Of a stretch of DNA of 64,000 nt, positions 58,111-64,000 are shown in pieces; position 1 is the first letter of the stretch; each line of letters begins with the position of its first letter. A program made the translations under genes and the position numbers. Under the pieces are notes generated by a model, which was not told where the DNA came from, searched no databases, and saw only the letters and a program-made list of their open reading frames with translations. Source of the stretch: Datnioides undecimradiatus (lineage: Eukaryota; Chordata; Actinopteri; Lobotiformes; Datnioididae); contig WARS01000009.1 in the NCBI GenBank assembly GCA_008933995.1, positions 298,501 through 362,500 on the forward strand. The letters are read 5' to 3'.

Positions 58111-59799
58111 AAACATATTGGGGTGACTTGGACCATGAAATTAAAATATTAGTGAGTGACATCACTGAATATTTCCAATTCTCTGGGAAGAAAGAATGGG
58201 AAAAAAGCCGAAGTGCTGTTGTGGGAAAAGGTCAGTCGGAGGGCAGATTAACATTTAAAACTTTATATTATCAGTGGAAGAAAAAGGAAAATGTTACCAG
58301 ACACTTTGCTGTAATTGGGCTGTCTAAACCCTAGAATGAACAGTAGAACACAGAGTTTATAATATTATTATTTATTTAATATTACATTCACTTATATTCT
58401 TGGATCAGACAATAACCGCAAGACGTTTCTATACGTGGCCTTCAAGTATTTCGTGTGAGTGGACTGTATCCGCCGTGCTGTGTGCATTAGTCAGTCAGTC
58501 AGTTATATATATATGTTAATATATAATATATTTGTTTTTCAATTCAAATAATTATATAATCTCATGTTTTTTTAAGCCTTTCATTTATTTAAGTGTCACA
58601 GTTAATTAGGTTTTAACATTTGGGCCGCCACAGGTGTACCGACTGGTCCTGAAACACTGATATCCTGTCAGACGCCAGATTACATCTCTAGATTCCTGCA
58701 CGTAGACGCGAATTCTCCGTTTTTACAACGGCGCTCGGGACGAACTGTAAACTTTTGTATTAACTGCACTTGGTGTGTTTTGCACAGTTTGAGTCTGAAC
58801 TAAGCGCAGGATAAAAACCGTAACGGCCGAATTACTGATCACTTAATCGCAAGGTTTGTACATTTGTTTTCAGTAACTTGGGTCTTCACCACTGATCGGA
58901 CTCGTTAGACGTGACGCCTCAAACTGATAAAAAAGAACAGAATGAGGGCGTATGAATATAAATATACACATTAATATAAATATAGCCAAGCTAAAATGAA
59001 ACTAGGGAGCATTAAAGTGCGCGACGTGCGACGTGCGCAAACCCAAGCATTATCCAAACACTGTTTCAGCTCCCAGGTCCCCTTTAAATCCACAAGTGAC
59101 CAGCCGTAAAGGAAACACACTACATCTGCTTCAGCTTAAAGGACTGTTTTCTTTTCTCTGCTCCTCTCTATCTTTTATATCTGTGTGTGTGTGTGAGGTT
59201 TTCTGTGCGTCCGTGCCTGGTTGCCGTAAATGTACGACCGTAAAAACCGCTCAGGATTTTCCATCCAGTTTATCATCCGTTCATTTCCTGGCTGGAAAAT
59301 CACTGAGGCAAAGGAGATAAAGTCCAGAAGAGAGCAAAGAAATAAAGAAAGACAAAAAAAAGAGAAATCACAAGCGGCGAGCCGGGCGCTGAGCTGTCTT
59401 CTCTGCAGACTCCCTCGGGGAACATTTAGGGTGAACTGGCCGACGCATGGAAACACTTCCTCTCTGTCTTCCCACCGCTCCTCTGTGGTCAGCACATATG
59501 AGAGTGACTGACAAGATACACTGACTCCTGTCTGTCTCTTCCTGTGAGTTCCTCACCTTCTCAGTCAACACAGACCGACTCTGCAGCCCTGTGTCTGTCC
59601 GCTTATCGCACTGAGGGTTAATGTCCCTGACTTATGACCGTGCTCTGCATGTTTAAGGGCAGTACATCACCGAAACAAACACTGATATCAATTATCATAA
59701 ATGCTATTTATATAAAAAGAGAAGATTTAATGGCAACCCATGCAGCGCGTTGCAGATCACGCAGAGGTTTCAATCAAATGTGCTGGTGTTGTCGTGGTT

Positions 59800-60122
59800 T
59801 TGAGTTGAGCTCCATGTTTTTGGCCGGTTTCCTGTTTTATTTTGAAATGTCTCTGTTCACTAGTTTGCTGTGTTTGATTGGATATATATATATATATACA
59901 TGTAATGCTGTTTCCTTTGTTCGCCGTTGATTCGTCGTTTGTTTTTCCTCTTGTTCTTCCTGTTTTTGGATTTTCGCCTGTTGTTTGCTGCGTTTTTGGG
60001 CTGATTACCTGGTTTTGACCCTGCCTGCCTCGACCAACCCTAAGCCTAAACCCTACAGTAAACTGTGCCTGTTTGCATTTGGGTCCCTCTCCTCGAGTTC
60101 CTCCGTGTGGCACAGATCTGAC
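59800..60122 (+). mobile_element. Dispersed T/C/G-rich repeat copy
   Basis: GGTTTTGAGTTGAG then GTTTCCTGTTTTATTTTGAA (59827-59846) matches the start of the 61.4-kb copy. GACCCTGCCTGCCTCGACCA (60017-60036) matches the 36.8-kb copy. An (AT)n run at 59882-59898 interrupts it. It ends near CACAGATCTGACAG. It resembles a common unnamed fish repeat with promoter-like T-rich sequence. Confidence 0.6.
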
Positions 60123-61440
60123 AGGTTTGGCTGGTTGTTATTGTGGCAAATGTAATGGAAATAAAGAGTCAACACACCTTGTAAAAGCAAATGTCAAATG
60201 ATTTTATAACAAACCAAAATCCGGAGAACTAAAAAGCAAAATGTCTACAACACAAGGCTGCACACACTGTCATAACCAGTCACGTTCACAATCACGCCTT
60301 TTGGTAAATGACATGCACACGCCATTAATTTGATTTAAAACACATTAAATTCTGCTTTTGCTGCAGGATTTGCTTCAACGTTCTGGGTCGCGGCCCCGGT
60401 GGGAGAGCCACGAGCTGCAGAGGGGTCACCAAAGAAACTGTGAGGTGTAATTGCTGAAAAGCAGAGGGATGTGAAAGAAATATGAAAAACTTTGGACGAA
60501 CCTCGGAGCACTGTCGAAACTGTCAAAAGGGTTGGTGGGGAAAAGGGGAAGGGGAGCCATTGTTTCCCCCCGAAGAACTGGAGAAACTGACACAGCAGCT
60601 GGGAGGATGTCACGAAAACAGAGCTGTCTAATAAAGAGGATAAAATAAAAGAATAAAAGCTTTTCTCTGATCTTAAAATGCAAAAATAAAGGTGTTGATG
60701 AACTCGTGTTTCCCTCCTCTGAATCCATGGGCTTACACTAGCTGGCTCCGTGGCGTCAGCGGCCAATGAAACACAGCGTTGTCTCAATACACAGGTGTCT
60801 TGAACAAAGACACCGCTGACAGTCGTTGTTTTTTCTATTAAGAACAAAAGTTCAAAGTTGTGCAAAGAGCCAGGTGTTCCATCATCATCGCCAGCCAATC
60901 CAGCTCTTGTTAGTGAATTACAAAAACCAAAAAACTGCTCTTTTAGTTGGCCGGGGGACGAGTAAAAGGCCCCCGCTCTGCCATTTATGTGACAGAAACA
61001 AGCCACACGAGACAAGAACTCAGCGGAGGTGAAAGTGAAAATTGGCTCCACGCTGTGTTTCAGACAAAAACCACCGGCTGAGTCTAATTCATGTGTGGGC
61101 TACATCAGTGATTAGATGGTTTCATTTGCGGCACTTTGAACTTTGTTCTCGTTCGACGCTGGACTTAACGGTCTCACTCACTAGCTCCTCTCCTCTACTC
61201 CACATTTATATCCACCCTGAAGGCGCCGCGACGTAAACACACTCCTCATACATCCGGGAAATTTAGCTAATGTGACGCTGTTCAGCTGCTTTACTATTGC
61301 TCGTAGCTTAACACACTGATTTTAGCATTTCTGTTTAGCTAACGATGTCACTTTGTTGGCAAATGACGCACGAAAACACCTCAAACCTCGGCCACGAGCC
61401 TGTTTGTGACCAGCTCCCAAGGGTAAAAACGTCTACAATG
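60123..61440. other. Unique non-coding sequence
   Basis: The 238-codon - strand frame (60335-61051) is the longest in the window. It shows no domain, catalytic motif or repeat and is rich in Ser and Phe. I judge it a chance frame. 61265-61340 carries TTAGCTAA-type strings. Confidence 0.45.
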
Positions 61441-61715
61441 AAAACATGGTTTGAGTTGAGTTTTTCTTGTTTTGTTGTTTCCTGTTTTATTTTGAAAATT
61501 GTTTCCCTTGTGTGTTTCTGTGTACTTGTTTCCTGTTCTTGATTGGTCCATTGGTCTCACCTGTGTCTTGTTTTCCTGCCCTCCCCTGTCTATTTAAGTT
61601 GTGTCATTGCCTTTGTTCTCTGTTGGTTCATTTGCTATGTTAGTCTCCATGTTTTTGCTGCGTTAGCGTCCATGTTCCGACCTTAATAAAACAGGAAACA
61701 ACAAAACCATGACAA
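61441..61715 (+). mobile_element. Dispersed repeat copy bounded by 23-bp perfect inverted repeats
   Basis: GTTTTGTTGTTTCCTGTTTT then ATT (61469-61491) is exactly reverse-complemented at 61685-61707. The interior holds two inverted CCAAT boxes (GATTGGTCCATTGG near 61543), a TATTTAAG TATA-like box (61591-61598), and an AATAAA signal inside the right arm. The layout could be a short inverted-repeat DNA transposon (MITE) or a retroelement terminus with its own promoter. It shares its 5' part with the 59.8-kb copy. Confidence 0.65.
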
Positions 61716-62146
61716 AACAGACATATGAATTTATCAGTGGAGCTGATATAATGCAAAAATATACATTATTCTTATTATATTTTTCATTAATGCTTCATAG
61801 TTCATCTTATTTAAGCCAAATAATCAGACATGATTGTCATTTGCTCTCTTTTCACCCCATTGTTCGTCCAGATAGCTGACGCACAAAATGTAATATTGTT
61901 ATATCTTCAAAGTAGTAACAGTTTGGCATCATTGGGGAAATGTTTATTTGCAGTCTGGTGGAGATCAGTATATGAAAGGTAGTTTCATATCTGGCTGCAG
62001 CCTCGTTCTCCGTTGGGTAACCTTCAGCACCTTCACCAGCTCCCCTGTCCTGGACGGCATCCCCTCTCTATCCCCTCTCCCACTCCCTGTACCGTCCTCT
62101 CAACTCCTGTCCTTTTAACCCTGATGAACGCCGTATGCTGTCACGC

Positions 62147-62156
62147 CCATATATGG
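62147..62156. promoter_or_regulatory. Consensus CArG box (SRF site)
   Basis: CCATATATGG fits the serum-response-factor consensus CC(A/T)6GG exactly and lies in the 14-base palindrome GCCCATATATGGGC (62145-62158). Motif match only. Confidence 0.45.
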
Positions 62157-62670
62157 GCAACACTATCTGGCCGCCGTCCATGTAGCCAATTAGAAATGCC
62201 AGATGAGTCGGAGTCTGTCCTTCGGAGACTGAGGTCACCCCGGCGACTATTGCTTTGGCAGACCTCGACGGGATACGCGCCGAGCCAATCATCTCCTCTC
62301 ACCTTCATTAGGGATTCGGTTAATGTCAAACCAGCATCCGATTGCTCTCTAATTCGCTCTGTCATAGCCTCACTCTGGCTTTTTAAGTGCTTGCAGGGTT
62401 TTATCCCTGATGCACTCTCGTACTTGTATGCGCGGCTCCCTTTTCTCTGCTACCTCCATTTAGTTATTCCCTTTGTCCCGGCTGATGAATGGGCTCCCTA
62501 GATGCAACACTGACCTGCATCCGCCCTCTGTGTCTTCCTCTTGTCTTTGCGTTCCCCTTCTCGACTCTCTACGCACGATCAGCGGTGTCTAATACCTGCT
62601 CTAGGGCCGCTACAGCGAGGAGGCCTGAAAAACTACGGGCCCAGTGAGCAACTTCCATTGTAATGAATGC

Positions 62671-62683
62671 GCCGCCATCTTGG
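62671..62683 (-). promoter_or_regulatory. YY1 consensus motif
   Basis: The reverse strand reads CCAAGATGGCGGC, an exact match to the YY1 core CAAGATGGCGGC. Motif match only. Confidence 0.4.
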
Positions 62684-63235
62684 AGCCTGGAGATGACACT
62701 CATATACAACTGATGCGAAGGTGCAAATGAGGTTTTTGAGAAAACTGGATTGTGCATGAATCCACCAGTTCAGGTTTTCTTGCACTTTAATGCAAAATGT
62801 GCAAAAGGCAATTAAAGCATGATGTAATGTTTTTATGATTATGGCAGCCGAAGCATCTGCCCGTTGTTCCAAGGGCCCATTATTCCGAAAACAAAACACC
62901 ACACTCTCCCTGCACTGTTAAAGCCTTAATATCTTGGTGTATTTGGACAGACAGGGATGGGACGGATTGAGGTGAGCTCCTGTTACAGGTGACTTTCATT
63001 GAGTTTAGTCATCAAAGCTACCTGCTCAGGCTGAGGAAAGCATCATTGTTTGGGTAGAGTGTGTATTTCTGGGAAGACTGTCAGACATATTGGTTTTTGA
63101 AATTTGGGGGTTTCAGAATAATCTGCAAATTCAGCAAAGCGATTTGAAGAAAAGAACATCAAAGCGAAATCTCCATCTTTCTCCAGACCCAACCAAAGCA
63201 CCTAAATCTCACTTGCGTGTGATGACGTGAACCCC

Positions 63236-63247
63236 GCCGCCATCTCG
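63236..63247 (-). promoter_or_regulatory. YY1-like motif
   Basis: The reverse strand reads CGAGATGGCGGC, one base from the YY1 core; it lies about 570 bases from the first YY1 motif in the same orientation. Confidence 0.35.
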
Positions 63248-64000
63248 TTGGCTGCAGGAGTGAGCGTTTAAACCAGGTGTCGCTGCTGTGAGACGTGCTC
63301 TCTCTTTAGGAGAACACTGACATGAACCTTCGCCAGAGATCCTGCCACTAATCACGCGTGCAGAATCATTGTGTTGTTTTCAATTCCCCAATATTCCTCT
63401 CTCTTAACGCCTGCCGTCGCACCCCATTTCTGTCCCTCTTCTCTTCATTTGCTGCCGCTCAGTGGAGCTCCGGCTTTCCAGTCCTCTTCTTAGCTCCCAG
63501 CATGCCCACTGCGTATTACCAGTCATTAAGCCGACTATTTTCTGCGCCGTACACTTTGAAACGCTCTCACAAATGAGACCCAAAGAACACAAGAATCCAA
63601 AGGCAACCTTTCATTTTCTAAGAGTAAACATCTCAGACACTGAGAAAATAACTGGTTGATATTCGTACTGGCATCCATTTGTGTTATTCACAGTGCATTA
63701 TTAATGGGTGTTTCAGTCCCAGGGTCTTGAAATATTTTCACCGTGTGGGCGGAAACATTAGCAGCAAAAAGGCACTGTTCAAGATGCAGCGGGCACTTGT
63801 TGGCCTGAAACTGAATACACGGTGTTATTACACGCATTATTTTTTTAAAACGCATCTAAAGAGTCTTTACGGGCGTCGTTTGACTTGTTCTAGCGTGAGG
63901 TAGCTGTAAGATCAATGACGGAAAGAGACGCCAACGTGCCAACAAGTTGTCGTACACAGACGCCGAAGTAGGTCGGGGCTGTTGAGTGTGTTTCAACCAG

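Larger units (their letters stand above)
57421..59799. other. Unique non-coding sequence
   Basis: No gene is recognised. A (TAA)n array lies at 57839-57877 and a pyrimidine-rich tract at 57950-58110. 58120-58340 is AT-rich complex sequence. (AGTC)n lies at 58489-58503, next to a TA-rich stretch. Confidence 0.45.
61716..64000. other. Unique non-coding sequence with regulatory-like motifs
   Basis: No gene is recognised. 62110-62500 is complex and repeat-free, with a palindromic CArG box. YY1-like motifs lie at 62671 and 63236. A 162-codon frame at 62013-62501 has no recognised domain. 62780-63200 is AT-rich complex sequence. Confidence 0.45.

Noticed and set aside
60335..61051. 238-codon open frame on the - strand, the longest in the window
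   Set aside because: No domain, catalytic motif, repeat or family signature; Ser- and Phe-rich composition; ordinary flanks. A chance frame is the simplest reading.
1..64000. tRNA, rRNA, CRISPR array, prokaryotic operon or integron
   Set aside because: None of the needed signatures (tRNA arms with GTTCGAATC-like loop, regular spaced direct repeats, Shine-Dalgarno-led gene runs) was seen; the DNA is vertebrate-like.

Overview
This window looks like vertebrate, most probably teleost fish, nuclear DNA. Three things support this: very many (CA)n/(TG)n microsatellites, decayed retroelements and DNA transposons of types common in fish, and no bacterial gene organisation. I recognise no intact host gene, exon series, tRNA, rRNA or CRISPR array in the 64 kb. 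Every long reading frame I examined is low-complexity readthrough, a transposon remnant, or has no recognisable domain. The window is best read as intergenic DNA or the inside of a very long intron.

Layout. 1-3350 is unique sequence with a 15-bp perfect hairpin (1664-1700) and a long polypyrimidine stretch (1895-2460). 3355-5610 is a nested transposon cluster: an L2/CR1-type LINE (+ strand, 3780-4983) sits inside an RTE-type LINE (- strand, 3669-3779 and 4984-5500), which may itself lie in an older inverted-repeat element. 5600-16000 is unique sequence with microsatellites, densest at 10940-11760. 16020-17870 is CpG-rich and partly island-like. A short LINE remnant lies near 19.6 kb. 22385-22870 pairs a pyrimidine-rich block with a purine-rich one. 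28873-30215 holds a 24-bp minisatellite and a degenerate 32-bp minisatellite that occurs as two blocks, apparently a duplicated multi-unit segment. 33868-34217 is bounded by inverted repeats. 39003-39170 resembles an antisense LINE-tail repeat.

45640-46180 is a dead Tc1-like transposase and 53357-53611 (- strand) a dead mariner-like transposase C-terminus; each has Asn where a catalytic Asp is expected. Four stretches (36735-36870, 57180-57420, 59800-60122, 61441-61715) appear to share a dispersed T/C/G-rich repeat. The last copy has 23-bp perfect inverted repeats, a TATA-like box and a polyadenylation-like signal.

No operon or pathway can be described. Possible function is limited to regulatory DNA: CpG-rich islands, five perfect CRE octamers, a palindromic CArG box, and YY1-, RFX- and CTCF-like motifs. 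Everything about conservation is inference, since no alignment could be run. Family names rest on recognition of sequence signatures from memory, not on a database search.
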